This document shows, piece after piece, positions 34,279 to 45,373 of a stretch of 55,940 nt of DNA; position 1 is the first letter of the stretch; every line of letters starts with the position of its first letter. The stretch covers positions 17,566-73,505 of the forward strand of contig NZ_HE610996.1 in assembly GCF_000285555.1 (NCBI RefSeq), given 5' to 3'. The stretch is from Kurthia massiliensis (lineage in GTDB: Bacteria > Bacillota > Bacilli > Bacillales_A > Planococcaceae). The position numbers and the translations under genes were made by a program. Below the pieces are notes generated by a model. That model saw only the letters and a program-made list of their open reading frames with translations, made no database searches and was not told where the DNA came from.

Positions 34279-34539
34279 TTACAAAGAATCTTTTAAAATA
34301 GCTTCTCCTGCGGGCAATATTTTGACTGTATTCAACGAAATCATTTGAATTTCCCCACCATCTTTTTGAATATGAGCGTCACGAATTAAGTTTTTTCGTT
34401 CTAACGTTTCAACGACTTGTGCAATCGTTGCTAAATCTACTTCGGTATTCGCGTAAATAGGCGCTATCTGTTTATGAGCGTCTTCTTTCTTTTGATATAG
34501 TGCTAATAATATAGACTTTTCAATGTCTTCTTTATGCAT
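34279..34539 (-). CDS. Small protein, possibly winged-helix
   Basis: An 86-aa protein with a helix-rich N-terminal half (MHKEDIEKSILLALYQKKED), a TIAQVVETLERKNLIRDAHI segment that looks like a winged-helix recognition unit, and a beta-turn end (ISLNTVKILPAGEAIL). It resembles YjcQ-like winged-helix proteins loosely; I do not claim the family. The ATG follows AAAGGAGAT by 7 nt. It is convergent with the KTSC gene, with 9 nt between stop codons. Confidence 0.65.
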   Translation of the reverse strand: MHKEDIEKSILLALYQKKEDAHKQIAPIYANTEVDLATIAQVVETLERKNLIRDAHIQKDGGEIQMISLNTVKILPAGEAILKDSL

Positions 34540-34616
34540 AAGTATCATCTCCTTTATGAACGTTATCCTTTATGTATGTACCCAACTACGTTCATGCTAA
34601 TCCATTTATATGCACA

Positions 34617-34653
34617 CAAAAAAGCCCCCGATTGCTCGGAGGCTTTCTTTTTT
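34617..34653. terminator. Two-way terminator downstream of odhB
   Basis: AAAGCCCCCGA pairs with TCGGAGGCTTT (one mismatch) around TTGC. The minus strand continues with six Ts and the plus strand with CTTTTTT. It lies about 100 nt after the odhB stop on the minus strand. Confidence 0.75.
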
Positions 34654-34689
34654 ATGAAATTACGAGAACGCATTAACCTTTATAAAGGA

Positions 34690-34732
34690 AGTCAAGCTAA
34701 GTTCGCAAACGTCGTGTTTGCAACGCTTGACT
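34690..34732. other. Nested hairpin in the odhB 3' untranslated region
   Basis: AGTCAAGC (34690-34697) pairs with GCTTGACT (34725-34732), and inside it GCAAAC (34705-34710) pairs with GTTTGC (34716-34721). No T-tract follows, so it is not a simple terminator. It sits between the odhB stop and the terminator. A 12-nt palindrome CCTTTATAAAGG (34677-34688) lies beside it. Confidence 0.5.
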
Positions 34733-34753
34733 AGCCTTCATCCTGTCGGCTAA

Positions 34754-36016
34754 TTAAGCTTCTAATAATAAATCTTCTGGGTTTTCGATTAATTCTTTAA
34801 CCATTTTTAAGAAACCAACAGATTCTTTACCATTGATGATACGGTGGTCGTAAGAAAGAGCCACGTACATCATTGGACGAACTTCAACTTCACCGTTTAC
34901 AGCGATTGGACGTTGAACGATGTTGTGCATACCAAGGATTGCAGCTTGGTCGCCGTTGATGATTGGTGTAGACATTAATGAACCGAATACACCACCGTTA
35001 GTGATTGTGAATGAACCGCCTTCAAGGTCAGATAAAGCTAATTTTTTGTTACGTGCTTTAACAGCTAAATCAGCGATGTCGCCTTCGATTTCAGCGAAGT
35101 TTTTGCGATCAGTGTCACGTACGTTTGGTACTACTAAACCGTCTGGAGTTGAAACAGCGATACCTACATCGAAGAATTTGTTGTAGTGGATTTCATCGCC
35201 AACGATTTTAGCGTTTACAGCTGGGTATGCTTTAAGTGCAGCAGTTACAGCTTTAGTGAAGAATGACATGAAGCCAAGTTTAGTACCGTTGTGTTTTTCC
35301 ATGAAAGCATCTTTTTTACGTTTACGAAGTGCCATAACATTAGTCATGTCGATTTCGTTGAATGTAGTTAACATTGCAGTAGTTTGAGATACTTCAAGTA
35401 AACGAGTAGCAGCAACTTTTTGACGACGAGTCATTTTTACTACTTCTACGCGAGATTCGTCTGCAGCTGGTGCAGCTTTTGGTGCTGGTGCAGCAGCTTT
35501 TGCAGGTGCAGCTGGAGCTGTACCGTGAGCAGCAACGTCTTGTACGCGTACGCGGCCTTGAGGATCAACTGGGTTGATTGCAGCAAGGTCGATACCTTTT
35601 TCACGAGCTAATTTACGAGCAGCTGGAGAAGCGATTACACGGTCGTTTGAAGAAGTTTCTTCTACTACTGGTGCAACTGGTGCTGGTGCAGCTTTTTCTT
35701 CTTTTGGAGCTTCTTCTTTAGCAGGTGCTGGTGCAGCTTTTTCTTCTTTAGCTGGTGCAGCAGCTGGAGCTGAAGCAGAACCGTTTGGATCAACGCGTGC
35801 GATAACAGCGCCTACTTCTACTACGTCGCCTTCTTGTGCTAATACTTCTACAAGTACGCCAGCTTCTTCTGAAATGATTTCAGCATTTACTTTATCTGTT
35901 TCTAATTCAACGATGAATTCGCCTTTTTCTACAGCGTCACCTACGTTTTTAACCCAACGTACGATTTCACCTTCTGTGATAGATTCTGCTAATTCTGGTA
36001 CGATAATATCGATCAC
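34754..36016 (-). CDS. odhB: 2-oxoglutarate dehydrogenase E2, dihydrolipoamide succinyltransferase
   Basis: A 420-aa core subunit of the TCA-cycle 2-oxoglutarate dehydrogenase complex that moves the succinyl group to CoA. Domains: lipoyl (1-75, lipoylated Lys in ETDKVNAE), Ala/Pro/Glu-rich linker (80-115), peripheral subunit binding domain ([17 protein letters not shown]), second linker, and catalytic domain (about 190-420). The catalytic motif, normally H-R-x-x-D-G, reads [11 protein letters not shown] here: the Asp codon is AAT (Asn). GTG start, 9 nt after AGGAGGAAA. It follows odhA with a 32-nt gap. Confidence 0.95.
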   Translation of the reverse strand: MIDIIVPELAESITEGEIVRWVKNVGDAVEKGEFIVELETDKVNAEIISEEAGVLVEVLAQEGDVVEVGAVIARVDPNGSASAPAAAPAKEEKAAPAPAKEEAPKEEKAAPAPVAPVVEETSSNDRVIASPAARKLAREKGIDLAAINPVDPQGRVRVQDVAAHGTAPAAPAKAAAPAPKAAPAADESRVEVVKMTRRQKVAATRLLEVSQTTAMLTTFNEIDMTNVMALRKRKKDAFMEKHNGTKLGFMSFFTKAVTAALKAYPAVNAKIVGDEIHYNKFFDVGIAVSTPDGLVVPNVRDTDRKNFAEIEGDIADLAVKARNKKLALSDLEGGSFTITNGGVFGSLMSTPIINGDQAAILGMHNIVQRPIAVNGEVEVRPMMYVALSYDHRIINGKESVGFLKMVKELIENPEDLLLEA

Positions 36017-36048
36017 TTTAATTTCCTCCTGTTCGGTCTTCCCGAAAA

Positions 36049-38841
36049 TTATTTAGATAATGAGTCTTCGATTACGATTGCTTGTGCAGCTTTATATGCG
36101 TCAGCTTCGCCTTCTGCTGGAGAAGATAATGCTGGACGGCCGATATATTTAACTTCTTGAGCATCTGTAGCTAACTCGCGTAAGTATGGATCTGCAAGGA
36201 ACCATGAACCCATGTTTTTAGGTTCTTCTTGAGCCCATTTGATTGTTTTAGCATTCGGGAATTTCGCGAATACTTCAGCAATTTCTTGTTCTGGGAATGG
36301 GTAAAGTTGTTCAACACGTACAAGGTGTAAGTGGTCGAAGCCTTCGCCGTCACCGATTTTTTCAGCAAGGTCAATTGCCATTTTACCTGAAGCAAGTACG
36401 ATGTTTTCCACTGCATCAACGTTTTTACCTGTAGTTGGGTGTTCGATGATTTTTTGGAATTTACCAGTAGTTAATTCTTCAACATCAGCAGCTACGATTT
36501 GGTTACGTAGAAGTGATTTTGGAGACATCATAACTAATGGACGAACTTCGTCTGTGCCAAGGATAGCAGCTTGTTGACGTAATAAGTGGAAGTAGTTTGC
36601 AGCGCTTGAAAGCATAACAACTGTCCAGTTATTTTCAGCTGATAATTGTAAGAAACGTTCTAGACGAGCAGATGTATGTTCAGAACCTTGACCCTCTGCA
36701 GAGTGAGGTAATGATAATACAACACCTGAACGTACGCCCCATTTAGAGCGAGTTGCAGAGATGAAGTTATCGAACATCACTTGCGCCATGTTTGCGAAGT
36801 CACCGTATTGTGCTTCCCAAATTGTAAGAGCGTTTTCGTTTTGTAAGTTGTAACCGTATTCGTAACCTACGATAGATGCTTCAGATAATGGGCTGTTGAT
36901 CGCTGTGAATGAAGCTTTCGCGCCTGAAATACCGTGAAGTGGTGTGTATTCATTACCGTTTTTCTCATCGTGTAATACTAAGTGACGTTGAGAGAACGTA
37001 CCACGTTGTGCATCTTGACCAGTAATACGTACTGGGTGACCATCTTGAATGATTGTACCGAAAGCAAGTGTTTCAGCGTGACCCCAGTCGATTTTACCTT
37101 TACCTTGGAAAGGATCTTGGCGACGGTTTAAGATTTTCTTTAATTTTTTGAACACGTTGAATCCTTCAGGGAATTGAAGTAATTCTTCGTTCATTTTTTC
37201 TAAGCGTTCGCGTTCAACACCAGTTTCAACGATTTCGAAACCTTTTGCTACTGCTTCAGGCATTTCTGAATGAGCGTGTTGGCCAGCGCCTTGTTCTTTA
37301 ATGTAGTCAAGATCAGCTTGTAATTCAGCTTTAATATCTTTTTGAAGTTGTGCAACGTGTTCTTCAGTTACAACGCCTTCAGCGACTAATTTTTTACCGT
37401 ATAATGCACGAACTGTTTCATGGTTGTGAACGATGTTGTACATTGTAGGGTTTGTGATCATTGGTTCATCCATTTCATTGTGACCGTAACGGCGGTAACC
37501 GATTAAGTCGATTAAAATGTCTTTACCGAATTTAGCGCGGTATTCTACTGCGAAGCGTGCAACTTGTACAACTGCTTCTGGTTCGTCAGCGTTTACGTGG
37601 ATTACTGGTACTTCGTAACCTTTTGCAGGGTCTGAAGAGTAAACTGTAGAACGAGAGTCGAAACGTTCAGTAGTGAAACCAATCATGTTGTTAGCGATGA
37701 TGTGGATAGAACCGCCTGTACCGAAACCTTTTGTACGAGAGTAGTTCATTGTTTCAGTTACAACACCTTGACCAGCGAATGCTGCATCACCGTGTACTAA
37801 GATAGCAAGTGCTTTTTTAGCGTCTTGTTCTGGTGTACCTGGTTTAGAAGTGTCGTCTTGTGCAGCACGAGTTTGACCAGTTACAACTGGGCTAACAACT
37901 TCTAAGTGAGATGGGTTGTAAGCAAGACCGATTGTAGTGCCTTTTGGTGATTTGTAAGTAGCACCTAAATGGTACTTCGCATCATTTGACCAACCAGTTG
38001 TTACTTTTAATGAACCGTCTTCAGGAACGAATAGTTCAGCAGGAACGTGAGCGAAATCAGAAAGCATCATTTTGTATGGTTTGTGAACGTTGTGAGTTAA
38101 CACGTTTAAGCGACCACGGTGAGCCATACCGATTTGGATGTTTTTCGCGCCATTGTCTTCTGCGCCTTTGATAATTTCTTCGATTAACACAACTAGTGCA
38201 TCAACACCTTCGATAGAGAAACGTTTAACCCCTACGAAAGTTTTGTGTAAGAATTGCTCAAAGCCTTCAACTTTATTTAACATGTCTAAAACTGCTTTTT
38301 TATCGTCAGCTGATAGTGGAGCGTTTAATGCGCCGCTTTCAATTTTAGATTGGATCCAAGCGCGTTCGTCTTGACCGACAACTTGATTGAATTCGTAAGC
38401 GATTTTGTCAGTGTAAATAGCTTTTAAGTAATTAATAGCATCTAAACCATTTTTAACGTTTGCAGGTACGTTATTAAGAAGTACTGATGCGTCAATCGCA
38501 CGTAAGTCAGCGTCTGATAAATTGTAAGCGCTAGCTTCAATACGAGTTGTATCTAATTCTTGGTTGTGTAGAGGGTAAATATCAGCTGCTAAGTGACCGT
38601 GTTGACGGATTGCATCTGCGTATTGTACCGCTGCTAATACTTTTTGGATATCGCCTGTATTTGCCGCTGCTGTTGTAGTTGCTGCTGTTGCAGTAGTGTC
38701 TACAGGTGCACCGTATTGTTCGAATAAAGCGACAAGTTCTGCATCTACTTCTTCTGGTGAAGTTAAGTAAAGATCATACATATCCATTACATAACCAAGG
38801 TTAGGACCTGAGAAAGCAGACCAAGGATTGCTGTTTGTCAT
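36049..38841 (-). CDS. odhA: 2-oxoglutarate dehydrogenase E1 (decarboxylase)
   Basis: A 930-aa thiamine-diphosphate enzyme that decarboxylates 2-oxoglutarate and passes the succinyl group to OdhB. Recognisable are the N-terminal [21 protein letters not shown] segment, [27 protein letters not shown] (ThDP-magnesium region), [29 protein letters not shown] and the C-terminal [12 protein letters not shown]. Length is close to Bacillus OdhA (about 940). It starts after GGAGGTAA. A CcpA-type cre site lies upstream. Codon use in both odh genes is strongly biased, as expected for highly expressed genes. Confidence 0.97.
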   Translation of the reverse strand: MTNSNPWSAFSGPNLGYVMDMYDLYLTSPEEVDAELVALFEQYGAPVDTTATAATTTAAANTGDIQKVLAAVQYADAIRQHGHLAADIYPLHNQELDTTRIEASAYNLSDADLRAIDASVLLNNVPANVKNGLDAINYLKAIYTDKIAYEFNQVVGQDERAWIQSKIESGALNAPLSADDKKAVLDMLNKVEGFEQFLHKTFVGVKRFSIEGVDALVVLIEEIIKGAEDNGAKNIQIGMAHRGRLNVLTHNVHKPYKMMLSDFAHVPAELFVPEDGSLKVTTGWSNDAKYHLGATYKSPKGTTIGLAYNPSHLEVVSPVVTGQTRAAQDDTSKPGTPEQDAKKALAILVHGDAAFAGQGVVTETMNYSRTKGFGTGGSIHIIANNMIGFTTERFDSRSTVYSSDPAKGYEVPVIHVNADEPEAVVQVARFAVEYRAKFGKDILIDLIGYRRYGHNEMDEPMITNPTMYNIVHNHETVRALYGKKLVAEGVVTEEHVAQLQKDIKAELQADLDYIKEQGAGQHAHSEMPEAVAKGFEIVETGVERERLEKMNEELLQFPEGFNVFKKLKKILNRRQDPFQGKGKIDWGHAETLAFGTIIQDGHPVRITGQDAQRGTFSQRHLVLHDEKNGNEYTPLHGISGAKASFTAINSPLSEASIVGYEYGYNLQNENALTIWEAQYGDFANMAQVMFDNFISATRSKWGVRSGVVLSLPHSAEGQGSEHTSARLERFLQLSAENNWTVVMLSSAANYFHLLRQQAAILGTDEVRPLVMMSPKSLLRNQIVAADVEELTTGKFQKIIEHPTTGKNVDAVENIVLASGKMAIDLAEKIGDGEGFDHLHLVRVEQLYPFPEQEIAEVFAKFPNAKTIKWAQEEPKNMGSWFLADPYLRELATDAQEVKYIGRPALSSPAEGEADAYKAAQAIVIEDSLSK

Positions 38842-38947
38842 GAGATTACCTCCAACTATTTTGCCTAAGTGGCACTTCGATTAAATCAAAAAATCCACTA
38901 TATATTATTTTACCATTTGTACGTATAGGCATATTAAGCCACTACAA

Positions 38948-38961
38948 TACAAACGCTTTCA
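38948..38961 (-). promoter_or_regulatory. Candidate cre (CcpA) site upstream of odhA
   Basis: TGAAAGCGTTTGTA matches 12 of 14 positions of the catabolite-response consensus TGWAANCGNTNWCA, about 105 nt upstream of the odhA start. Glucose repression of odhAB is known in B. subtilis, so the site is plausible. I could not fix the promoter itself. Confidence 0.5.
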
Positions 38962-39050
38962 CACTTCAATCTTACTACTCCTCACAAAAAATTCAATAAT
39001 TTAATTCAAAACTAGCATATTTTCTCTTGAAAGACTTATTTCGTTTAGAA

Positions 39051-40478
39051 TTAACCGGATTCTTGCAGGAAAAAAAGAGGCAGTGAAATTGTGAAAGTTG
39101 TACCTTCGTTTAATACGCTAGAAACTTTCATTTTTCCATCGTATTTCTCAATGAGCATTTTAACGATGCTTAGGCCAAGACCCGTCCCACCGTGTTCTCT
39201 AGAACGAGCTTTATCGACGCGATAAAACCGTTCAAATATGTGCTCTAAAGATTCTGGTGACATCCCTATCCCATTGTCTTCGATTACGATTGTGCAATTG
39301 TTAGAATCAAAAGTCAAGTAAATGTTAATGCGAGGTATAGAAGAATTGTATCGAATCGCATTTTGAACTAAATTGTGCAAAATTTGACGATACGCATTTT
39401 CTGAAATCGCAACGCGTTGCATACGATCGTTTTCATTATTATAATGAAGGTTTATTTCACTATTTGGTGAAATTGTTTGCAATTCATCAATGACATTTTC
39501 AGTTTGTACTACGACTTCTACCGCACTTGTGTTGTCTTTCGGTTCCCGTCTTGCTAATGAAAGTAATTCTTCTATTAACTGTTTCATACGATGCACTTCT
39601 GTAATCGATGTTTCTAATGATTCTTCTAACACATCTGGTTCATCTTTTCCCCATCGTTGAATCATTGATAAATGTCCTTCTAACACTTGAATCGGTGTGC
39701 GCAACTCATGACTCGCATCAGCAATGAAACGTTGTTGTTGCAAAAAAGCACTTTCCAATTCTGTCATCATTTGTTTATATACTCGTACAAGATCCCCAAT
39801 TTCGTCTTCACTTTCTACAGTTACTTGAATCGGTTCTTCAAATTGATGCGCTGCAACACGTTTCATATCTTTCGATAAACGCTTAATCGGTTGCAACATT
39901 ATCGAAGCGAGAGCCGCACTAATCAACCATGAAGCAATTAACGCAATAACGCCCATCAATAGCATCGCTGTTAATAAATATTGCATTAACGACTGGAGTG
40001 ATTTTAATGGGTGCGTTAATTGTAAATAGCCTTGAAAACTTCCTAATTGTAAATGCCCTGTTGCGACGAAACTTTTTTCACCATCTACTTTTACTTGCTG
40101 TATCGTATAGCCTGTCGCTGGCACGCTCGTTGGAATCTCCGGTATTTCTTCACTTGTATCATTTAGTCGTAAAATTTCAATGCCATCGTGATTTAAAATA
40201 CGTACTGTTTGATTTTTATCAATAATCGAATTCATAAGCCCTCGATTGCGCTCAATTTCATCTAATGTAACATTTGTGCCTCTCGACTCGAAAAAGCTCG
40301 TTAAATCATCCATAGAACGGCTTACCGAACTCTTTTCTTCGTTCAACAACCAACTATGAATACCGACGTAAAACACACAACAGACGATTGTAAAGCTAAT
40401 AAACAATACAGTTGCCGACATAAACGCCCATTTTTTCCGAAGTGACAAGCGACGTACTTGCTGTTGCCACTGTCTCAT
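39051..40478 (-). CDS. Membrane sensor histidine kinase (ArlS/YkoH-like)
   Basis: A 475-aa kinase. TM1 (about 17-40), an extracytoplasmic sensor (41-165), TM2 (about 168-195), HAMP (195-245), the phospho-acceptor His in [17 protein letters not shown], and an ATPase domain with N-box [14 protein letters not shown]1 [10 protein letters not shown]-box [11 protein letters not shown] and G2 [10 protein letters not shown]. It should phosphorylate the response regulator encoded just upstream, with which it overlaps by 4 nt (ATGA). The layout resembles ArlS of staphylococci and YkoH of B. subtilis; the signal is unknown. Confidence 0.93.
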   Translation of the reverse strand: MRQWQQQVRRLSLRKKWAFMSATVLFISFTIVCCVFYVGIHSWLLNEEKSSVSRSMDDLTSFFESRGTNVTLDEIERNRGLMNSIIDKNQTVRILNHDGIEILRLNDTSEEIPEIPTSVPATGYTIQQVKVDGEKSFVATGHLQLGSFQGYLQLTHPLKSLQSLMQYLLTAMLLMGVIALIASWLISAALASIMLQPIKRLSKDMKRVAAHQFEEPIQVTVESEDEIGDLVRVYKQMMTELESAFLQQQRFIADASHELRTPIQVLEGHLSMIQRWGKDEPDVLEESLETSITEVHRMKQLIEELLSLARREPKDNTSAVEVVVQTENVIDELQTISPNSEINLHYNNENDRMQRVAISENAYRQILHNLVQNAIRYNSSIPRINIYLTFDSNNCTIVIEDNGIGMSPESLEHIFERFYRVDKARSREHGGTGLGLSIVKMLIEKYDGKMKVSSVLNEGTTFTISLPLFFLQESG

Positions 40479-41140
40479 TCGCGAATCACATACCCGACGC
40501 CACGTACCGTTTCAATCATATTGGGTGGCAATTTTGCACGTAAATGACGAATGTACACATCGACGACATTCGTCTCTACATCTGTATCATACCCCCATAC
40601 AGTGTCTAAAATGATTTCTCGCGTACATACTTTGTTTTTCGCACGCATTAATAATTGTAGTAAATCAAATTCGGTTTTCGTTAAGTTCAATGGCTGACCA
40701 TCGACAGTCGCGGTATATCCCGCTTCATCTAATATGACATTTCGAATTGATAATGTAGGTGTTGCAATCGTCTCTACGGTTGATCGTCTCAATGAAGCGC
40801 GAATGCGCGCCAATAATTCTTCAATGGCAAACGGTTTAACGATATAATCATCTGCACCTGCATCTAATCCTGCTACACGGTCCATCACAGCATCTCTTGC
40901 TGTAATTAAAAGAATAGGGACCGAAGATTGTGCACGCACTCGGCGGCACACTTCAATCCCATTTAATTCCGGTAGCATCACATCAAGTAATATTAAATCA
41001 AATGTCTGTTTTAATGCCGCGTCTAAACCATTGCGTCCGTCATAACATACTGTTACATCATATCCTTCATGCTTCAGTTCTAATTGTACGAATCGTGCAA
41101 TGCTTTTTTCGTCTTCGACTAATAAAATCGACTTACTCAA
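40475..41140 (-). CDS. OmpR-family response regulator (ArlR/YkoG-like)
   Basis: A 221-aa DNA-binding regulator. The receiver domain has the acidic pair in [11 protein letters not shown], the phospho-acceptor Asp in [13 protein letters not shown], and the Lys in DYIVKPF. The C-terminal winged helix shows [25 protein letters not shown] and [14 protein letters not shown] start it at TTG because AGGAGG lies 7 nt upstream; the longer ATG reading lies inside the diguanylate cyclase gene. It then overlaps that gene by 8 nt and the kinase by 4 nt, so the three are coupled. Confidence 0.92.
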   Translation of the reverse strand: MSKSILLVEDEKSIARFVQLELKHEGYDVTVCYDGRNGLDAALKQTFDLILLDVMLPELNGIEVCRRVRAQSSVPILLITARDAVMDRVAGLDAGADDYIVKPFAIEELLARIRASLRRSTVETIATPTLSIRNVILDEAGYTATVDGQPLNLTKTEFDLLQLLMRAKNKVCTREIILDTVWGYDTDVETNVVDVYIRHLRAKLPPNMIETVRGVGYVIRE

Positions 41141-43199
41141 AGTCCTGCCTCCTATTAAATTCATCTTGCTCTGCAAAGCGGTATGAATTTTTACCGTTTA
41201 CATTTTTCGCTAAATACAATGCCGCATCCGCTTTCTCCAATAACTCTTCTACTTTACGACCATGTTCTGGATACGTAGCAATGCCGATAGAAGATGTCGG
41301 TGAAAAATGATCGCCGTTAATTTCCCAGCCTGTAGACAATATTTTTTGAACGCGATTGATTGTATTTAAAATTTGTGCGTCACGCTTTGTCGCATTCCTT
41401 GTCATACGCGTTAAGACGACAACGAACTCATCGCCACCAATTCGGCAGACAAAATCGCTATCGCGCACGCTAGATTTTAATGCCCGGCCAAACTGACGGA
41501 TAAATTCATCCCCTACATCATGGCCATATTGATCGTTAATCGCTTTAAAATTATCACCATCGATATACATGACAACGATTGACTGGTTCAATGCTTCTGC
41601 CTCTTCTTCAATATTTGCCGATTGCAGCGACAAATAACGTCGATTCGGTAACATTGTGAGCGCATCATGATAAGCAAGGAAGCGTAGCTCATCTTCTTTT
41701 TGTTTACGCTCGGTAATTTCTCGAGCAATCGATACAAATTGGTAAACTTCTTCTCGAATTGGATCTTGCACACCTGTAATGTAAGCTTCTGTCCAAATCG
41801 TTTCACCGTTGCGTGCTTTCATCTCAAGTTCGATATTTAACTCTTGTTCCTCCGTTATAACATTTCGCATTTCTCGACATAATAACGCTCTACTTTCATC
41901 TGCTAAAATGTCGGTATAAAACTTGCCGATTAATTGATCTTTTGAATATCCTAAATAGCGTTCATGATTCGGCGATACATATAAGATAATACCATCTTCG
42001 TTTGCAATCGAAATAAAATCATTCGTATTTTCAGTGATCAAATTAAATGTTTTTTCAATGCTTTGTAGACTTGATAATAGCGCACGACGTTCTGTAACGT
42101 CGACACAAACGGAAACAAAGTTTTTAATATGGTCATCTTTATCTCTCACAGGAACAATCGTCGTATGCGCCCAATAATGTGTCCCTTTTTTAGAACGGTT
42201 ACAAATCTCACCTTTCCAAATTTCGCCACGATTAATCGTATCCCATAACTGCTTAAAAAATACATTGTCGTGTTGACGAGAGTTTAGCAACGATGTCTTT
42301 TTACCGATTAATTCACCTGGACTATAGCCTGCTAAATGTACATAGCCATCGCTCACATATTCAATGACGCCATCTATATCGGTAATACAAAAGTTCGTTG
42401 CAGATTCCAGCGCTTGTTTATAACTTTCTAGTAAAAAACTCGTTTCTTTTAACGTATCTTCTAAATGTTGCGCATCTGTTTGCTCAATCCATTCAAATGA
42501 AATGGCGACGAGCTTTTTTTCCATGATGATCGGCATGACGACAACTTTGTATTGAATTTGAGAGCCGTCATATACCCCATGCATACGAATTGTTTCTCGT
42601 GTACTTCCATTTTTTAAACGTTGTACACATTCTGATAGACGTTTTAATACACTACGTTGATGTTCATTATAGGCTTTTAACTGCTGCCCTTTTTTGATTT
42701 TATGTTCCGTATCAAATACTTTTGAAAATATTTTATTCGCTTTCAACACAACGCCATCTGGTGTGATGACGATCATTGGATTGTGCTGTTTTAAAAACAA
42801 TGTCGATAAAAAATGTTGTTCTTCTTCTAACACTTTATGTGTGGACATTTCTTTTGAGATTGCTAACAGATAGGTAGCATCTAACATGTTGACCGGCCAA
42901 ACTGTCGTTTCATTTGTATATTTTGCATCTGCAAACAAATAAAAATCACGATATGTCACTTGACGGTTTTCTGTAATGGATTGCTCATAATAATTTGCAA
43001 CCGTTGCAATTGTCTCTTCACTTAAATGAACTTCTTGTAACGTTTTCCCGATTGGGGACGTATCAAATATTTCTAATGCTACAGGATTGACGTAAACATA
43101 TTCATATATCGAAGGTTCTCGACGCTTCATCAAGAAAACCATTTGATCACAATGTTCATATAGTGCCGTCATTTGTGCCTCAATAGACAGAACACTCAT
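41133..43199 (-). CDS. Multi-PAS diguanylate cyclase
   Basis: A 688-aa soluble signalling protein with three or four PAS domains (about 10-110, 125-245, 260-375 and 385-500; the last two are clear, with [12 protein letters not shown] and [12 protein letters not shown]) and a C-terminal GGDEF domain. The active site is intact ([23 protein letters not shown]) and the RDSD inhibitory site lies five residues before GGDEF, so it should make cyclic di-GMP under product feedback. There is no membrane segment, so the PAS domains sense an intracellular signal. It is the first gene of an operon with a two-component pair. Confidence 0.93.
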   Translation of the reverse strand: MSVLSIEAQMTALYEHCDQMVFLMKRREPSIYEYVYVNPVALEIFDTSPIGKTLQEVHLSEETIATVANYYEQSITENRQVTYRDFYLFADAKYTNETTVWPVNMLDATYLLAISKEMSTHKVLEEEQHFLSTLFLKQHNPMIVITPDGVVLKANKIFSKVFDTEHKIKKGQQLKAYNEHQRSVLKRLSECVQRLKNGSTRETIRMHGVYDGSQIQYKVVVMPIIMEKKLVAISFEWIEQTDAQHLEDTLKETSFLLESYKQALESATNFCITDIDGVIEYVSDGYVHLAGYSPGELIGKKTSLLNSRQHDNVFFKQLWDTINRGEIWKGEICNRSKKGTHYWAHTTIVPVRDKDDHIKNFVSVCVDVTERRALLSSLQSIEKTFNLITENTNDFISIANEDGIILYVSPNHERYLGYSKDQLIGKFYTDILADESRALLCREMRNVITEEQELNIELEMKARNGETIWTEAYITGVQDPIREEVYQFVSIAREITERKQKEDELRFLAYHDALTMLPNRRYLSLQSANIEEEAEALNQSIVVMYIDGDNFKAINDQYGHDVGDEFIRQFGRALKSSVRDSDFVCRIGGDEFVVVLTRMTRNATKRDAQILNTINRVQKILSTGWEINGDHFSPTSSIGIATYPEHGRKVEELLEKADAALYLAKNVNGKNSYRFAEQDEFNRRQDFE

Positions 43200-43230
43200 A
43201 TTTTAATGTCTCCCTTTTCTGATCTCAAAC

Positions 43231-44193
43231 TTATGCGAATACTGCTAATTTACTCGCTGTGTAATCAACAAGTGCCTCATAAGCTTGTTGCTCTTTTGTA
43301 TCTTCTAACTTTTGTAATACCCACTCGTCTTGTTGTGGTGTAAATGTATAGTGCGCTGTAAATGTCGCATTCCCAATAAGACGTAAACGATAATCCCCAT
43401 TATCATTCTGTACTTCACATTTTACGAAGCCGCCTGGGTTAAATACAGTAATCGTACCTTCTCCTACTAAATGTAGTAACGTCGCTACTAACGCAGAGGC
43501 TGTCATTGCCGTACCGCAAGCGTTTGTAAAACCGACGCCACGTTCAAACGTACGAACATAAATCTCCTGCTCTCCTAATGGATACATATAACTCACGTTG
43601 ACCCCATCTGGCGTATAGTCATTTTCTCCATTGAGCATCGTTGCTAATTGTTGTTGATGTTGTTTTGATGTAATCATTTCTTTTGGCACTAAACCAATTA
43701 AATGTGGATTTGGCACAGATACTGCTGTAAAGCGAATGTCCGTTGAAAAAGTTGGAATGCATTCGTCAATCAGCGTTGTTTGTGCGTTATATTGCATTGG
43801 TAAAGATGTTAAATCAAATGATACAGGTGCAATTTCTACTGCATATGTCGGTACATCATTCATTAATGATGGCTCACGTGTCACGAGTAAGTTTGCTTTC
43901 ATCGTTTCGATGATACATTCATCTACACCTTCACGCTCTAACACGTAGCGTGCGACACAACGTAGGCCGTTCCCACACATCGAAGCCTCAGAACCGTCCG
44001 CATTAATAACACGCATTTTCGCAGTTGCAACGTCTGAAGGGGCAACTAAGAGTAGGCCATCTGCACCGCCATCATTACTTTCGCGGCATAACCATTCACC
44101 AAATTTAAACCAATCCATCGATGCTTCATCTTTTGTTTCATATAAATAAAAAGTATTGCCTGAACCGTGTACTTTTAATAAATTTTCTCCCAT
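43231..44193 (-). CDS. dapF: Diaminopimelate epimerase
   Basis: A 320-aa cofactor-free epimerase converting LL- to meso-diaminopimelate for lysine and peptidoglycan. The two catalytic cysteines are in MCGNGLRC and FTNACGTAM, and the N-terminal KVHGSGNTFYL is diagnostic. It is slightly longer than average (about 280) because of a C-terminal tail (KLEDTKEQQAYEALVDY). It starts after GGGGG, and precedes the diguanylate cyclase by 31 nt on the same strand, so read-through is possible. Confidence 0.95.
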   Translation of the reverse strand: MGENLLKVHGSGNTFYLYETKDEASMDWFKFGEWLCRESNDGGADGLLLVAPSDVATAKMRVINADGSEASMCGNGLRCVARYVLEREGVDECIIETMKANLLVTREPSLMNDVPTYAVEIAPVSFDLTSLPMQYNAQTTLIDECIPTFSTDIRFTAVSVPNPHLIGLVPKEMITSKQHQQQLATMLNGENDYTPDGVNVSYMYPLGEQEIYVRTFERGVGFTNACGTAMTASALVATLLHLVGEGTITVFNPGGFVKCEVQNDNGDYRLRLIGNATFTAHYTFTPQQDEWVLQKLEDTKEQQAYEALVDYTASKLAVFA

Positions 44194-44587
44194 TGTTTAC
44201 CCCCTACTTTCCTTATATACAATCATAATCGTAAATGGCGTTTCATACAACTAACTTCCTTCTCGCTTATAACAGAAAAATACTGATTTTTACAATTTTC
44301 TATATCCTTATACAAAAAGAACGATTTTATTTTTTGAGTTAATAGACCTATTTTTATCAAAAAGCAGTCATTTTTAATTTTTTTGATGTCTTTTGGTATA
44401 TTTCTTGCAGATGACGGGTATATATCATTGTCGGACTTCCTGTATCGACACAGTTTTAAAAGAAAAGCGCTATTACAAAACAATTACACATTATCGTCAC
44501 AAATTGCTATTTTAAACAAAAAAACTCTATTTGAACTATTCCAAAAAACGATATTTTTCTATATAGTTAACTTACAATCCAATAGAA

Positions 44588-44657
44588 TTTTAGAAGGCAA
44601 TTGGTGCGCCACTAACTAATGTTAGGCTTAGTAGGTTCGATTCCTGTCCTGAAATTT
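44588..44657 (+). other. tRNA-like remnant
   Basis: The 44194-44707 gap holds a D-arm-like GGC-AATTGGTGC-GCC, a CTAAC/GTTAG stem with only a four-base loop (TAAT), and a T-arm-like GTAGG-TTCGATT-CCTGT. TTTTAGA upstream can pair imperfectly with CCTGAAA downstream. The spacing between the D- and T-loops is three bases short, which corresponds to the missing anticodon loop bases. It cannot be a working tRNA. It may be a decayed tRNA gene or chance similarity. The rest of the gap (44194-44580) is AT-rich and has no gene I can support. Confidence 0.3.
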
Positions 44658-44707
44658 TTCATTGTGAAATTTTTTGATGATGATTCATCTTAAAGGAGGC
44701 GTTCTTT

Positions 44708-45253
44708 ATGTTAAAAAAACGTGAACTTCACGAAAGCGCAGAATTATTCGAGTTAATGACTCATCCAGAAGTGTTCCCTTACGTACGGCAAAAAGCTTCT
44801 TCAGCAGAGGAATATGCTTTTATGACACGGCAAGTAATGGTAGAGGAACATTTCGGAAAAACGGTATCACGTACGATTACCGACGATTGGGGAAAACCAA
44901 TTGGCGTCATTACACTGTTCGACGTTGCAGATGGCGCTGGTTTCTTAGGCACTTGGATTGGCAAGCCATACCAAGGCAAAGGATACAACCAGCGCGCAAA
45001 AATCGAATTTTTCAAAGAGTTGTTTTTCGAACTCGGCTTTCAAACGGTCTTCATGAAAATTAGAAAAGTGAACAAACAATCTCAACGTGCCGCACAAAAA
45101 TTAGGCTACGTGACTGATGCACGCGAAACACACCCAATGTTGTATGCGCAAGTCAATAGTGGAGACATTCCTTTCGAGTTATTTAAAGTCGACAAAGATA
45201 ACTTCTACTTATACCTTGCAACACATCAAAACGAGGAGGAACAAGCAATCTAA
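44708..45253 (+). CDS. GNAT-family N-acetyltransferase
   Basis: A 181-aa acetyltransferase of the RimJ/RimL-like type. It has a beta strand/acetyl-CoA loop GTWIGKPYQGKGYNQRAKI (the Q/R-x-x-G-x-G/A motif) and KVNKQSQRAAQKLGYV, the closing helix of the fold. The substrate cannot be told. The ATG follows AAAGGAGG by 9 nt. It is a single plus-strand gene with its own terminator. Confidence 0.88.
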   Translation: MLKKRELHESAELFELMTHPEVFPYVRQKASSAEEYAFMTRQVMVEEHFGKTVSRTITDDWGKPIGVITLFDVADGAGFLGTWIGKPYQGKGYNQRAKIEFFKELFFELGFQTVFMKIRKVNKQSQRAAQKLGYVTDARETHPMLYAQVNSGDIPFELFKVDKDNFYLYLATHQNEEEQAI

Positions 45254-45283
45254 TGGATACCACAAGTCAGATTATACCGACCT

Positions 45284-45322
45284 AAAGGCAGCTCAGTAGC
45301 AATACGCGACGGAGCTGCCTTT
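45284..45322 (+). terminator. Terminator of the GNAT gene
   Basis: AAAGGCAGCTC pairs with GAGCTGCCTTT around a 17-nt loop. The T-tract is short (TTTCATATT). Confidence 0.7.
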
Positions 45323-45337
45323 CATATTGCCTGCTAA

Positions 45338-45364
45338 TAAAAAAAGAGCCGCGCATGGCGACTC
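45338..45364 (-). terminator. murG terminator
   Basis: GAGTCGC pairs with GCGGCTC (one mismatch) around a five-base loop, followed by seven Ts on the minus strand, just after the murG stop. Confidence 0.75.
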
Positions 45365-45373
45365 CATCGATGA

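Noticed and set aside
44223..44483. 86-aa open frame upstream of dapF
   Set aside because: AT-driven composition, no ribosome binding site and no recognisable features; treated as non-coding.
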